This document shows, piece after piece, positions 17,112-26,669 of a stretch of DNA of 64,000 nt. The DNA is from CAZOEL01 sp964578835 (GTDB taxonomy: Bacteria; Desulfobacterota; Syntrophobacteria; Syntrophobacterales; Syntrophobacteraceae), in NCBI GenBank assembly GCA_964578835.1, contig CAZOEL010000008.1:50300-114299 (forward strand), in the 5' to 3' direction. Position 1 is the first letter of the stretch. Each line of letters opens with the position of its first letter. The translations under genes were made by a program, and so were the position numbers. The notes under the pieces were generated by a model. It was not told the DNA's origin and did no database searches. It worked only from the letters and a program-made list of their open reading frames with translations.

Positions 17112-17251
17112 GGGATCTTTGTTTTCCCCGCTTCGTTTGTGTAAGAAACTGGATGAAAGTTTTCTCTTCTCCGTCGTTCCGGCAGTTTTCAGGCCGGAAC
17201 GACGAAATAGGCGCAGGCAAAGAGACTATGGCCCTTATATCAGACAGTTTC

Positions 17252-17905
17252 TTATAGAAGCTTCAATAGATCTAATGGATGTTGGATGAGCGTCTTCGCG
17301 CCTGCGGCCAGGAGCTCATCGGCTTCACGAAAGCCCCATAGCGCTCCAACTGCATACATGCCGGCGGCGTTTGCCGTAAGCATATCAATTGCGGTGTCTC
17401 CAAGGTATAGAAACTCCTTTGGCGATATCCCCATAAGTCCTGCAATCTCGACAGCTCCTTGCGGGTCGGGCTTCCTCTTCACCGTCGGACGCTCTCCCGC
17501 TACGACTTCAAATGACCAGGCGGCCAGCAACGTCGCCGTTAGAGCCTGGGTAAACGCATCCGCCTTGTTGGATAAGATGGCCATCTTGACGCCCCGGGCG
17601 GCGAGAGCGTCCAGAAGCTCCGGCACGCCCTCATAAGGGCGCGTCTTGCAGTTGCACCTTTTGGCGTACTCCGTCCTCATTTCCTTCAGGCCCGTTTCGA
17701 CAGACAAAGCTTCAGACCCGCCACTCGCCTCGAGCGCCTTGCGCACCAGGTTTTCCATTCCGGCGCCGACGAAGTATTTGTACGCCTCGTAGGAGTGGCC
17801 GGAAAGTCCGAAACGCTCCAGAACGCCGTTCATCGAGTCGCCCAAATCCGCCAAAGTATCCAGAAGCGTTCCGTCAAGATCGAAGAGCACAGCTTTATAA
17901 GTCAC
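17252..17905 (-). CDS. gph: HAD-family phosphatase, phosphoglycolate phosphatase-like
   Basis: 217 residues. HAD motif I FDLDGTLLDT (nucleophile Asp9, Asp11), motif II ILSNK, motif III KRKPDP, motif IV LGDTAIDM, with a helical cap after motif I: the Gph/PGP subclass. It removes phosphate from 2-phosphoglycolate or similar small substrates in the cytosol; the subclass is broad, so substrate is uncertain. Stands alone on the minus strand; 140 bp separates it from the convergent CcdA gene. Confidence 0.83.
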   Translation of the reverse strand: MTYKAVLFDLDGTLLDTLADLGDSMNGVLERFGLSGHSYEAYKYFVGAGMENLVRKALEASGGSEALSVETGLKEMRTEYAKRCNCKTRPYEGVPELLDALAARGVKMAILSNKADAFTQALTATLLAAWSFEVVAGERPTVKRKPDPQGAVEIAGLMGISPKEFLYLGDTAIDMLTANAAGMYAVGALWGFREADELLAAGAKTLIQHPLDLLKLL

Positions 17906-17959
17906 GGCGTTGCCTATTCTCCAGTAACGTTAACAGGTCGTGGGACAGACCCATATGAT

Positions 17960-18334
17960 TCAGATGCTTTCAATCGCCTTTCTCAAAACCTTCTTCTCTT
18001 CATTCGAAACGGATTCGAACCGAAGTCCCAGAAAAAAAACGCGACTTTCTTCATCCAGGTTGTACCAGCTGATCTCGACCGGGATCTTCACGTCATTTTC
18101 CGGCAATTGAATGCCAAGCTCATACGAAATCGGATGATCGCTGATGAGAACATGATAGGAGCCGAGTTGCAGTCGTTCAAGTGTAATTCTGGCACCCTTG
18201 AGGGATATGTCCATTATTTTCCCATGGACCGTTTGCTCGGCATCGTGAAAGATGCAGCGCAAAGACACGTTCCAATCCCTCTGGGTTCTCTTTATGCTTC
18301 TTCTATCTCCAAAAAGCTTCAAAAACCTTTTCAT
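17960..18334 (-). CDS. PilZ-domain protein
   Basis: 124 residues. An Arg-rich start (RRSIKRTQRDWNVSLRC) and DISLKGARI (D/N-x-S-x-x-G) give the c-di-GMP-binding signature of PilZ, followed by the beta-barrel (IPVEISWYNLD..., FFLGLRFESVSNEEK). A single-domain PilZ protein probably acts as a c-di-GMP-responsive adaptor in motility or adhesion. Its target is not evident from neighbours. Confidence 0.8.
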   Translation of the reverse strand: MKRFLKLFGDRRSIKRTQRDWNVSLRCIFHDAEQTVHGKIMDISLKGARITLERLQLGSYHVLISDHPISYELGIQLPENDVKIPVEISWYNLDEESRVFFLGLRFESVSNEEKKVLRKAIESI

Positions 18335-18504
18335 ATTCTAGGAGCTGTCCGTTTTAGCGAAAGAAACCATAGCAATTGTTGAATTCGTTAACAAAGAGCT
18401 TCCTCTACCGTACACGAAAGTAAGGCGGCAAATTAACATGGGACATGGAGATATTCAAGAAAAGCCTCTCAGTAAACAGCGGCGGCCAAAAAGAGGAAGT
18501 GAGT

Positions 18505-19095
18505 TTAATGGGAAGGGCGCTCAACATAGCGATTGATGACAATCGCGCGTTTTTGAGCGTAGTCGCGGATGTCCTCGGGTGAAAACCCGCCATTGAGATA
18601 TATTTTGCGGAATTTTGCGTCTTTAAGCAATTGCAGGATATAGGAGATATGACCTGAATAGCCATTGCAGTCCAGTTGCTGGATTGCATACAGCGTCTCT
18701 TCAGTGGCGAGCCAATTGCCTCGGTGCACGGTGGGGCCCGTGTTCCCGCATACCTTTATGGAATAAAGGCGGCGGCAGCTGAAAGGACGGACCTCATAGA
18801 TTCCGCAAGTATTGTTCTCAAGTAGAAAGGCGCAGCGAGCATATGCGGAACGTTCTTTCGTCTTTCTGTTTTCTTTGAGCTTCCTGGCAAAGTAGTCCCG
18901 CCTGGAGGACGGAAGGTTCTGGAGATATGAGAGAATGAGCAGGCCCTCCAGAGTGGCGGCGTCCACATTGCCCACATTTGTACAACAATCAGCGCATCCG
19001 GGAGCGCAAACCGCCGATTCCAGATAGCCCTTTGCAGTCTCTTCAAACTCTTCATACAATTTTAACAGCTGATCTTTTTTTTCCCTCATGTCCAC
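18505..19095 (-). CDS. YkgJ-family cysteine-cluster protein
   Basis: 196 residues; start GTG 19095 or ATG two codons later. CAPGCADCC at ~30-38 plus later cysteines (YARCAFL, NTCGIYEVRPFSCRRLY, VCGNTG, LDCNGY) form the YkgJ zinc- or iron-chelating pattern, including the RPFxCR element. Family function is poorly known (a metal-binding oxidoreductase or chaperone has been proposed). The N-terminal 28 residues form a charged helix. Confidence 0.78.
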   Translation of the reverse strand: MDMREKKDQLLKLYEEFEETAKGYLESAVCAPGCADCCTNVGNVDAATLEGLLILSYLQNLPSSRRDYFARKLKENRKTKERSAYARCAFLLENNTCGIYEVRPFSCRRLYSIKVCGNTGPTVHRGNWLATEETLYAIQQLDCNGYSGHISYILQLLKDAKFRKIYLNGGFSPEDIRDYAQKRAIVINRYVERPSH

Positions 19096-19207
19096 AGGCT
19101 TATTTCTAAATGAAATTCCTTATCACGCGATGCCCTTCTTCAGGAAAAGCTCTCGGAGCTGCAGCAGGGCAAAGAGCGCTTCAACACGCCCCTTCCAGCC
19201 GCGCGCA

Positions 19208-19693
19208 TCAGTCGAGCTTGCGGTGCTTCCGCAAGCGGTCCATTTCGCGGTTTTCCTCTTTCCTCTTAATGCTTTCGCGCTTGTCGTAAAGCTTTTTTCC
19301 GCGCGCAAGCGCGAGCTCCACCTTGGCTCTCCCCTTGTTGAAATACACTTTGAGTGGAATCAAAGAAAAGCCTTTCTCCTGCGTCTTGCCAAGCAGTCTT
19401 TTTATTTCGAAGGCATGGAGGAGAAGCTTTCTCACGCGCTCCGGCTCATGGTTGTCGTAGGATGCGTGCGAGTAAGGACTTATGTGGAGCCCATAGAGGA
19501 AGACTTCGCCTTTTCGTATTTTGGCGTAACTGTCTTTCAGGTTTGCCCGTCCTTCCCTCAACGATTTCACCTCGGTTCCGAGAAGAACCATGCCGGCTTC
19601 CATGGTCTCCACGATTTCATAATCGTGATAGGCCTTCTTGTTCTGGCAAACCAGGCGTCCGGGTTTCTTTGGATCCGCTTTACTCTTGCTCAT
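19208..19693 (-). CDS. smpB: SsrA-binding protein SmpB
   Basis: 161 residues, normal length. Diagnostic sequence: NKKAYHDYEIVETMEAG, GTEVKSLREGRANLKDSYA, ISPYSHASYDNHEP, R-K-LLLH, and the basic C-terminal tail KKLYDKRESIKRKEENREMD that inserts into the ribosome mRNA channel. It binds tmRNA for trans-translation of stalled ribosomes. No ssrA gene was recognised beside it. Confidence 0.95.
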   Translation of the reverse strand: MSKSKADPKKPGRLVCQNKKAYHDYEIVETMEAGMVLLGTEVKSLREGRANLKDSYAKIRKGEVFLYGLHISPYSHASYDNHEPERVRKLLLHAFEIKRLLGKTQEKGFSLIPLKVYFNKGRAKVELALARGKKLYDKRESIKRKEENREMDRLRKHRKLD

Positions 19694-19830
19694 CGTATCA
19701 TTTACCCTGATGGCGGCTTCTTTTGAAGCCTGTTTGAGCTTATGTCAATGTATCTTCACCGACGCCTTCCTATTAAAACCGGTAACCAACCTGTCGGCCA
19801 GTTCTTTTAACAAGCTCCGTCAATAATTTT

Positions 19831-19954
19831 GTTGGCGCGCATAAGGGTTGGGGTGTCCCGTTCGCCCTGAGGTATCGAAGGGCGAACATCCCCGATCATG
19901 CTTCGATGCCTCAGCACGATCGGGTGGCGTATCCCAACCCTTATGCGCGCCAAC
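19831..19954. mobile_element. MITE-like palindromic element, copy 1
   Basis: 124-bp element with 22-bp perfect terminal inverted repeats (outer bases GTTGGCGCGC ... GCGCGCCAAC) and two nested internal hairpins (GTTCGCCCT/AGGGCGAAC and CCCGATC/GATCGGG). It is flanked by an 8-bp direct repeat ATAATTTT (19823-19830 and 19955-19962), which looks like a target-site duplication. No ORF, so non-autonomous. Near-identical to the copy at 26951. Confidence 0.8.
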
Positions 19955-19992
19955 ATAATTTTTGCGTATTTGCCTGAAGAAATGATCCGCGG

Positions 19993-21804
19993 CTATCGCT
20001 TCTGCAAATTGGAGGCAATTTTCGGCATCAGGCCGCTCGGATCGAAAACTCTGAATTCTTCAGGAAAGTTCTTGAGCATCATCTTCTCCAGAAGCGCGGC
20101 GATTTCCTTGGCCGTGCTCAGCTTCAGAGCCTTATTGGCCAGTCGGCGGCAATCTTTGATTTGCGACCTGAATATAAGGTTCTTCACTCGCGGAACGGAC
20201 TGCGGATTCATGCTGAAGCTATCCATCTGCAATCCGAGCAAAATGGGAACATACAGGGATTCGCCGGCCATCTCTCCGCAGATGCTCACCTCGATCCGCG
20301 CCTTGTGAGCGGCATCCACGGTTTGTTTGATGAGCCTGAGCACGCCCGGGTGAAGAGGTTCGTAAAGGTAGGCGACATGCTCGTTGACGCGGTCTATGGC
20401 AATGCTGTACTGAATGAGGTCGTTGGTGCCTATGCTGAAGAAATCCACCTCTTTCGCAAGCATATCCGCCACCGCGACCGCGGACGGGACTTCGATCATC
20501 ACTCCGACCGGCAGCTTTTCGTCAAATTCTATACGCTTCTGGTAGAGCTCGGTCTGTACTTCTCTCAATATTTGCTTGGTCTCCCGGAGCTCTCCAACGC
20601 CCGAAACGAGCGGGAACATGAGGCGAAGGTTCCTTGCGGCGGCGCTCGCTCTGAGTATCGCCCTGAGCTGGGATTTGAAAAGCTCCCGGTAATAAAGGCA
20701 GAGGCGGATGGATCGAAGCCCCAGCGCCGGGTTGGTTTCTTCAAGCTTTGGATACCATTCCGCGAGCTTTTCAGCCCCGAGGTCGAGCGTTCTAATGGTC
20801 ACCCGCTGAGGCGCCATAAGTTCGGCCAGCTCCCGGTATTCATTGAAGAGGGTATCTTCTTCGGGAAATTCCTTGCGGTTCATGAAGAAAAACTCGGTCC
20901 GGAAAAGCCCGATCCCTTCAGCCCCGTTGTCCTTTGCGGCAACTACTTCTTCGATGAGCTCGATGTTGGCCTCAACCTTGATGAGATGCCCGTCCAGGGA
21001 GCGAGCCGGCAGGTGGGCTTTCCTAGTGATCTCTTTTATGTAATTTTCGAGCTCTTCCTGACGTTCGTAGTAGTAGCTGATTTCTTCTTCCGAAGGGTTG
21101 ACGACTACTTTTCCCGACGCACCGTCCACCACGATAATGCTGCCGGTTGATATAAACTTGGTGGCGCTTTCGCTTCCGACAACTGCCGGGATGCTCAAAG
21201 AGCGAGCAATGATGGATGTATGAGACGTGCGTCCGCCTATATCCGTAACCAGCCCAAGCGTGCGGTCAAACTGCAATTGAGCGGCGTCGGCAGGCGAAAG
21301 GTCATGGGCCACAACAATGACGCGCTCTCTTATATTGTTCAGCGAATCGTCCAACTGACCGGAGAGGCTTCGCAACACGCGCTCGCCGGTAGCATCCACA
21401 TCGGCGACTCGACTCCGAATGTATTCATCGTTGAGGGAGCCGAAGAGATCATGCGCTTTCTTGAGAGAACGGATCAATGCCCATTGGGCGTTGAGCTTCT
21501 CTTCGCGGATAAGACGCACGGTCTCATCATAGATCAGGCGATCCCTGAGAATCATCTGGTGGACTTCTATCACATGAGCGTGCTCTTTGAGGTCCGGATG
21601 AACTTTCGATTTCAGATCTTCGAGATCTTTCTCAGTCCTGGAGACGGCGGTCTCAAAACGCGCGCACTCATCGGCAACCGCGAGGTCATCGGACAGAGTG
21701 TAGTAGGGAATGGTGATACGGCCTCGCTCCAGCACGTAGGCCTTGCCGATGGCAATGCCGGGGGATACGCCGATTCCTTGAATGATTTTGGATTTTTTAT
21801 CCAT
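19993..21804 (-). CDS. ptsI: PTS enzyme I (phosphoenolpyruvate-protein phosphotransferase)
   Basis: 603 residues from ATG 21804; GTG 21822 and ATG 21813 in frame are alternatives and none has a clear ribosome site. Enzyme I takes phosphate from PEP to a histidine and passes it to HPr. The phosphohistidine domain motif DIGGRTSHTSIIARSLSIPA is present, as are the PEP-site elements GIGLFRTEFFFMNR and the C-terminal IEVPSAV, FFSIGTNDLIQY and ISICGEMAG-like (VSICGEMAGESL) motifs. HPr is encoded upstream; no sugar permease or EIIA is visible, so the route is probably regulatory (PTS-Ntr or EIIA-Man type) rather than sugar import. Confidence 0.93.
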   Translation of the reverse strand: MDKKSKIIQGIGVSPGIAIGKAYVLERGRITIPYYTLSDDLAVADECARFETAVSRTEKDLEDLKSKVHPDLKEHAHVIEVHQMILRDRLIYDETVRLIREEKLNAQWALIRSLKKAHDLFGSLNDEYIRSRVADVDATGERVLRSLSGQLDDSLNNIRERVIVVAHDLSPADAAQLQFDRTLGLVTDIGGRTSHTSIIARSLSIPAVVGSESATKFISTGSIIVVDGASGKVVVNPSEEEISYYYERQEELENYIKEITRKAHLPARSLDGHLIKVEANIELIEEVVAAKDNGAEGIGLFRTEFFFMNRKEFPEEDTLFNEYRELAELMAPQRVTIRTLDLGAEKLAEWYPKLEETNPALGLRSIRLCLYYRELFKSQLRAILRASAAARNLRLMFPLVSGVGELRETKQILREVQTELYQKRIEFDEKLPVGVMIEVPSAVAVADMLAKEVDFFSIGTNDLIQYSIAIDRVNEHVAYLYEPLHPGVLRLIKQTVDAAHKARIEVSICGEMAGESLYVPILLGLQMDSFSMNPQSVPRVKNLIFRSQIKDCRRLANKALKLSTAKEIAALLEKMMLKNFPEEFRVFDPSGLMPKIASNLQKR

Positions 21805-21822
21805 TATTGGCATTCGCGACAC

Positions 21823-22238
21823 AGAGACACCGCACCTCTTCTTGTCACGTTTCCGCTGCTTTAATAGTAGTTAAATTGCCAAATTTTAGAACGCAAGCGC
21901 ACTATGTATAAACACATACGGGCTTCATAAAGACGACTTCAAATAACATGCAACAGCCGATGCCCCGGGACGCCCTCAAGCTAACCATTGACGAACTGAC
22001 CGTAAACGATCCTCACCGGCCGAAAGCGGGAAAATCTTCAGCGTGTAAAGGATAGCCCTTATGAAAAGCCTAAAGCTCGTTTGCGGGCCTGCCGGGATCC
22101 AAGAACGCCGAATCCTTCCATTATCTGCGAAGGGATAGATAGAGAGGTCCGGGATTCCATACTTATGAGGGGCCGCATATAGACCAGGTTTGCATTTCCG
22201 CTATGGAGCCAGTGAAGGGGACGACACGGCGAAAGGAC
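21823..22238. other. Non-coding gap between HPr and enzyme I genes
   Basis: About 415 bp with no supported gene, repeat or clear hairpin. Unusually long for a ptsH-ptsI pair, so a separate ptsI promoter is likely, but none stands out. Confidence 0.4.
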
Positions 22239-22508
22239 TCAGGACTCGCCGAATTTCGTGCGAAATAATGCGCCAAGAGCATTCAAAGCCTCAGAAGCAT
22301 CGGGCCCGCTAACAACGACGCTGACTTTGCTGCCATGAGGGCATACCAGCGTCAAAATGTCGAGGATACTCTTCCCGTTGACTTTGTTCCCACTCTTACT
22401 GATCCAGATTTCCGACTGATACTGATTGGCAACCTTCACAATTTGAGCGGCCACTCTAGCATGAATGCCCAGCTTGTTGGAAACAACGAATTCCTGCTCC
22501 AAGACCAC
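22239..22508 (-). CDS. ptsH: Phosphocarrier protein HPr
   Basis: About 89 residues from GTG 22508 (a TTG at 22502 is equally possible, with GAGAG upstream). The frame stays open to 22613, but that would add 35 basic residues absent from HPr. Active-site His is in NKLGIHARVAAQIVK (His16 from this start) and the regulatory serine is in NGKSILDILTL, the Ser46 position phosphorylated by HPr kinase. Accepts phosphate from enzyme I. Having both residues suggests dual control as in many Desulfobacterota that also carry HprK. Confidence 0.82.
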   Translation of the reverse strand: MVLEQEFVVSNKLGIHARVAAQIVKVANQYQSEIWISKSGNKVNGKSILDILTLVCPHGSKVSVVVSGPDASEALNALGALFRTKFGES

Positions 22509-22934
22509 CGTCTCTCTAAATATTTGAAAGGTCCTCTTCTTAGTGTGTTTAACCTTAAAGTTCCGCCGTCTCTTAGCATATGGCACATGGGAAGTCAACT
22601 GCGACGCTTTCATGCGTAAGGCTAGCTTGTTCTGCGATGATTGAACAATCGCGACACCGTGTTAGCGTCTATTCCAGTCACTTCTGCGTTGGAGTCAGCC
22701 CCGATAGGGGCGAAATATGAGTATTGGGTATCCTGCCCCTACAAGGGCTTCGGGTAGGTTGTGCGGCTCCACGGTCCCGAGGCGTTGCGCTGGGCAATGA
22801 TATTGCGCCCCTATCAGGGCTATCGCGTGAAGCATTGGGGAGCGAAGTGTAGGGCAAAAGATCCCGCACAGATGGTAATTTCTGAATGAGAACAAATTTA
22901 CCGTGTAGCAGCCGCACGGATACGCCCGCAGATT
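22509..22934. other. Non-coding gap with degenerate repeat
   Basis: Holds the repeat block at 22689-22850; otherwise no supported gene. Confidence 0.4.
22689..22850. repeat. Repeat block with three GCCCC...GGGC palindromes
   Basis: GCCCCGATAGGGGC (22698-22711), GCCCCTACAAGGGC (22735-22748) and GCCCCTATCAGGGC (22807-22820). The surrounding text (CCCGAGGCGTTGCGCTGGGC, GGCAATGATATTGCG) resembles a widespread intergenic repeat family whose spurious translations are common in environmental genomes. Spacing is irregular (37 and 72 bp), so it is not a CRISPR. Confidence 0.5.
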
Positions 22935-25900
22935 CTATGCGTCCAGAGCTCTTCGCACCAATTCGGCCAATTGTCTCCTATCCAGAGGCTTCATGGCGAA
23001 TCCCCTGATGCCCATTTCGCTGACAGCCTCTTCTGTAGCCCTCTCACTGTAGCCCGTGCAGAGGATGATCCGCATGTCGGGGCGAAGCCGGAGAATCTCT
23101 GCGGAGAGCTCTGTTCCCGTCATGTAGGGCATGGCGTAATCCGTGACGATCAAGTCAAAGTCATAAGGGTTGGAGCGGAAAGCGGCCAGGGCGTCCGAAG
23201 GGTTGTTCTTCATGGTCACTTGATAGCCCAGGCGGCTCAGAATGGCGGCCCCCAGCTCGGCGACCATCGGTTCATCATCCACGAGAAGTATGCGCTCCGC
23301 GCCTACCGGGATATTTGATTTCGAGGCGGTCTCCGGCTTACCGGCGCTTTCGATCCTTGGAATGTAGACATCGAAAGTGCTCCCTCTGCCGGGCTCACTC
23401 CGGACACAAATCGCTCCTTTGTGCTTCTTGATGATTCCATGCGCCACGGCAAGCCCTAAGCCACTGCCTTTTCCCACCTCTTTCGTGGTGAAATAGGGGT
23501 CGAAAATCCGTCCAATGGCGTGGGAGTCCATCCCGGGCCCGGTATCCCTTACGCGCAACCTCAGGTAAGAACCCTGGCGAAGATCCGGGGAGAGCTCGGC
23601 GGGTAAATCCGGGGCCGGGAGATCCACCGGCGCCAGGCTCACATCCAACGTGCCCTTGTCTCCCATTGCCTGCGCCGCATTGGCGCACAAGTTGACAATC
23701 ACCTGATGGATCTGGGTGGCGTCGGCAAGGGCGATGCCGTGTTGAATGTCCTGCCTGATCTCGATGCCTGTTGGAAGCGACGCCCGCATCAACTTCAGGG
23801 CCTCTTTGGCAATCGGGCTAATGTCAATGGGCGCATGGCGCTCTTCCTGCCCTTGGCGGCTGAATGCAAGAATTTGTTTGATGAGATCCTTGGCCCGGTG
23901 AGCGGCGCTGAGAACCTGTTCCATGTACTCTCTGACGGGAGTGAATGGTGGAGCGTCATCCATCGCCATTTCTGTGTAGCCGATGATCGGGGCGAGGATA
24001 TTGTTGAAGTCGTGCGCGATCCCACCGGCCAGGGTCCCGATGGCTTCCAATTTCTGCGCTTGCCGGAGCTGGAGCTCGAGCATCTCTCTTTCTTCCTCGG
24101 CGCGCTTTCTTCTGGTGATATCCTGGATGACGCCGAATACGGCCCCCCGCTCGGGCGAGTATTCCGCGATGGAGTGAATATCCACGATCTTTCCGTCGGA
24201 TGGCCTTCGAATCTTGAATTCAACGCTGTAGCCTTTGCCCTCTTGGATAAGCCCTCTCAATGCTTCGTCGAGCAGCGTTCGATACTCTCCCAAAGGGATT
24301 TGCTGCACCGCATCGATGGACCATTCTCCCTCGCCGAGCCCGTATAGTGTTCGCGCGCCATCGGACACCCTCACCTGTTTCGTGCGAAGCAAGAACTCCC
24401 AGTGTCCGAAGTGAGCGACCTTTTCGGCTCTTTGAAGACGCTTTTCACTTTCTCGCAGGGCCTCCTCAACTTCGATCCTCTCCGAGATATCACGGCACAC
24501 GCACATGATGAACTTGCGGCCTTCCCAGGTAGCCGCCGTAGAAGTGATCTCCACGTGATAGCTCGATCCATCCTTCCTCCTGTGCCGCGTGGTGAAGTGC
24601 TCACCCGAGGCGTCGACGCGTCGAACGGCCTCCTCCAGCTCGGAGCGGCTCATCAGAAGGTCCCAGTCCCACACGTAAAGGCTCGCCATCTCTTCCATGG
24701 AGTAGCCCAGCATATCCGCGAAAGCGCAGTTCGTCTCGAATACCTTGCCGTTCTGATCCAAAATGACGATCCCATCCATGGATTGGTCCATGAGAGTACG
24801 TCTGCGCACCGCCTCTTCTTTGAGAGCCAATTTGTCCTGTTTGGTCTCCGTAATATCGCGGCCAAAGCAGACGTATTGCCCTCCGGCCGCATCCAGAAAC
24901 GCCGTAGAAACCTCGATGTCGAACCATGTTCCATCTTTCCTCTGATGGCGTGTCTCGAAAATCTCGAATCCTCGCTCCCTGATGCGTTGGATGCGGGAGG
25001 CGGTTTCATGAGGCTGCTCCGCCGCATCGAGGTCGCCAATCTTCATGGAAAGCAGCTCTTCTCGCGTGTAGCCGGACATCAGGCAATAGGCTGCATTCAC
25101 TTCCGTCAGCCGGCCCGCTCCGTCCAAGACCCAGAAGCCATGCGGAGTCGCCTGGAAAATGGCGCGGAGGTAGCGCTCCCTTTCTCTAACCAAATCCTCC
25201 GCGCGCTTGCGCTCGGTGATGTCGGTTAACATGGCGAAGGAGCCCTGGAATCGACCCCGGGCGTCTTCGATCGCTTTAGCCGAAACCAGGGTCCAAAGCG
25301 CGGAGCCGTCCCGCCGCCTGAAGCGACGCTCGTAAACCTCGTCTACGCCCGCATGCCTTTGTTTCATCCGCTCCTTATGAAAGGGTTCATCTTCCGGATA
25401 GAAGTATTCTTCAACCTTTCTACCAATCATCTCGGAAGGCTCATAGCCGAGCATTTCGGCCATGGCTCGGTTGACGTAAGTGGTCGCGTGATTGCTGTCC
25501 ATCGCCCAAACGCCTTCGTTGGAGGTGTCGACGAGAAGGCGATACCGTTCCTCGCTCTTGCGCAAGGAGTCCTCAGCCATGACCCTCCTCGCATCCCCAT
25601 CCAGCTTGTCGAGAGCGAAAGAAATGTCATGCGAAACTTCCTCCAGGAGCTCGATCTCGCGCTCTTGAAAAAAACCGCCTTCGTCTATGCCCAGGTTGAG
25701 CACTCCACAAATCCGGTCTTTGAAGCGGATGGGAAATGAGCCGCAGGAATTGAAGCCAAAATGAGCGGGCGCAAATTCGGCAGGGTAAAGGCATTTCCCC
25801 CCGATGCATTCGTTGCAGAAGACAGGCTTGGCTTCCAGAATGGCTCGACCTGGATTGCCCTGTTCTTCGGGACGTCCGTCGGCGTAGAACACGGCCTGGC

Positions 25901-26492
25901 TCAGCAGTTCTTCCCGCCTTCCCCAATGGGCTACGGGATGGATTCTAGCCGTCTCCGGGTCGAGCCATCCGATCCAGGCGAGATTGATAGCGCCTCGCTC
26001 CACCATGATGCGGCAGATCCTTTTCAGCAGCTCATCCCGGGACTCGGCGCGCACAATGGCCTGGCTCACTTGACTCAGCACGTCGTAAAGCCGGTTCAGG
26101 CGGAGGATTTCGCGCTCGGCGCGGTGTTTATAAAGGGCGATTTCGATCGCCGACTTGAGCTCGCGTTCTTCAAAAGGCTTGAAGATATACCCATAGGGGT
26201 CGGCCAGCTTCGCCCTTTCCAGTGTCGAATCTTCGGAATAGGCCGTGAGAAAGACTACCGGCAAGTGAAATCGCCTGCGGATTTCTTCAGCGGCAGTAAT
26301 TCCGTCCATCTCGCCTTGAAGGCGAATGTCCATCAAGACAAGGTCCGGGAGATGCCTTTCGACCAGCTTCAGCGCCTTTTCGGCATTGAGAGTGGACTCT
26401 ACGACATGGTAGCCCATAGCCGCGACGCGCATCTCGATCTCTTTGGCCACTATGAATTCATCTTCGACCACGAGAATCCGCGCTGGCCTCAT
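22935..26492 (-). CDS. Hybrid sensor kinase REC-GAF-PAS(x4)-HisKA-HATPase-REC
   Basis: 1,185 residues from ATG 26492 (GGGGGGAAG 6 bp upstream). The frame extends to 26570 but there enters a hairpin repeat. No membrane segment, so cytosolic. Order: REC (ILVVEDE, LMDIRLQGEMDG); GAF with three cysteines (VFCNECIGGKC); four PAS units, each introduced by EERYRLLVDTSNEGVW-, RYLRAIFQATPHGFW-, RTLMDQSMDGIVIL- and RAEKVAHFGHWEF-type starts; H-box LAGGIAHDFNNILAPI; N-box IVNLCANAAQAM; G-box DTGPGMDS; C-terminal REC (VDDEPMVAELG, IVTDYAMPYMTG). Output partner is not encoded nearby. The GAF cysteines could hold a cofactor, which is speculative. Confidence 0.9.
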   Translation of the reverse strand: MRPARILVVEDEFIVAKEIEMRVAAMGYHVVESTLNAEKALKLVERHLPDLVLMDIRLQGEMDGITAAEEIRRRFHLPVVFLTAYSEDSTLERAKLADPYGYIFKPFEERELKSAIEIALYKHRAEREILRLNRLYDVLSQVSQAIVRAESRDELLKRICRIMVERGAINLAWIGWLDPETARIHPVAHWGRREELLSQAVFYADGRPEEQGNPGRAILEAKPVFCNECIGGKCLYPAEFAPAHFGFNSCGSFPIRFKDRICGVLNLGIDEGGFFQEREIELLEEVSHDISFALDKLDGDARRVMAEDSLRKSEERYRLLVDTSNEGVWAMDSNHATTYVNRAMAEMLGYEPSEMIGRKVEEYFYPEDEPFHKERMKQRHAGVDEVYERRFRRRDGSALWTLVSAKAIEDARGRFQGSFAMLTDITERKRAEDLVRERERYLRAIFQATPHGFWVLDGAGRLTEVNAAYCLMSGYTREELLSMKIGDLDAAEQPHETASRIQRIRERGFEIFETRHQRKDGTWFDIEVSTAFLDAAGGQYVCFGRDITETKQDKLALKEEAVRRRTLMDQSMDGIVILDQNGKVFETNCAFADMLGYSMEEMASLYVWDWDLLMSRSELEEAVRRVDASGEHFTTRHRRKDGSSYHVEITSTAATWEGRKFIMCVCRDISERIEVEEALRESEKRLQRAEKVAHFGHWEFLLRTKQVRVSDGARTLYGLGEGEWSIDAVQQIPLGEYRTLLDEALRGLIQEGKGYSVEFKIRRPSDGKIVDIHSIAEYSPERGAVFGVIQDITRRKRAEEEREMLELQLRQAQKLEAIGTLAGGIAHDFNNILAPIIGYTEMAMDDAPPFTPVREYMEQVLSAAHRAKDLIKQILAFSRQGQEERHAPIDISPIAKEALKLMRASLPTGIEIRQDIQHGIALADATQIHQVIVNLCANAAQAMGDKGTLDVSLAPVDLPAPDLPAELSPDLRQGSYLRLRVRDTGPGMDSHAIGRIFDPYFTTKEVGKGSGLGLAVAHGIIKKHKGAICVRSEPGRGSTFDVYIPRIESAGKPETASKSNIPVGAERILLVDDEPMVAELGAAILSRLGYQVTMKNNPSDALAAFRSNPYDFDLIVTDYAMPYMTGTELSAEILRLRPDMRIILCTGYSERATEEAVSEMGIRGFAMKPLDRRQLAELVRRALDA

Positions 26493-26550
26493 AATTCTTC
26501 CCCCCATCTCTGTGTCCCAATGCTTTTGAATTAAAAAATCGGAAGGATCT

Positions 26551-26580
26551 GTAGGTTGGGTTTCGCTCAACCCAACCTAC
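26551..26580. repeat. Perfect 12-bp hairpin repeat (REP-like)
   Basis: GTAGGTTGGGTT, 6-nt loop, AACCCAACCTAC, upstream of the hybrid kinase start. This sequence is a common intergenic palindrome in many bacteria. Confidence 0.6.
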
Positions 26581-26669
26581 GCCTGCATCGGCTTCTTATT
26601 TCAACAGCATTGTCTCTGTGTCCTCGGTATCACAACTACGAAACGCGGCGCCAAGCCATGTTAATAAAG

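Noticed and set aside
22689..22850. Possible CRISPR array
   Set aside because: Only three degenerate palindromes with unequal spacing (37 and 72 bp) and no unique spacer pattern; no cas genes in the window.
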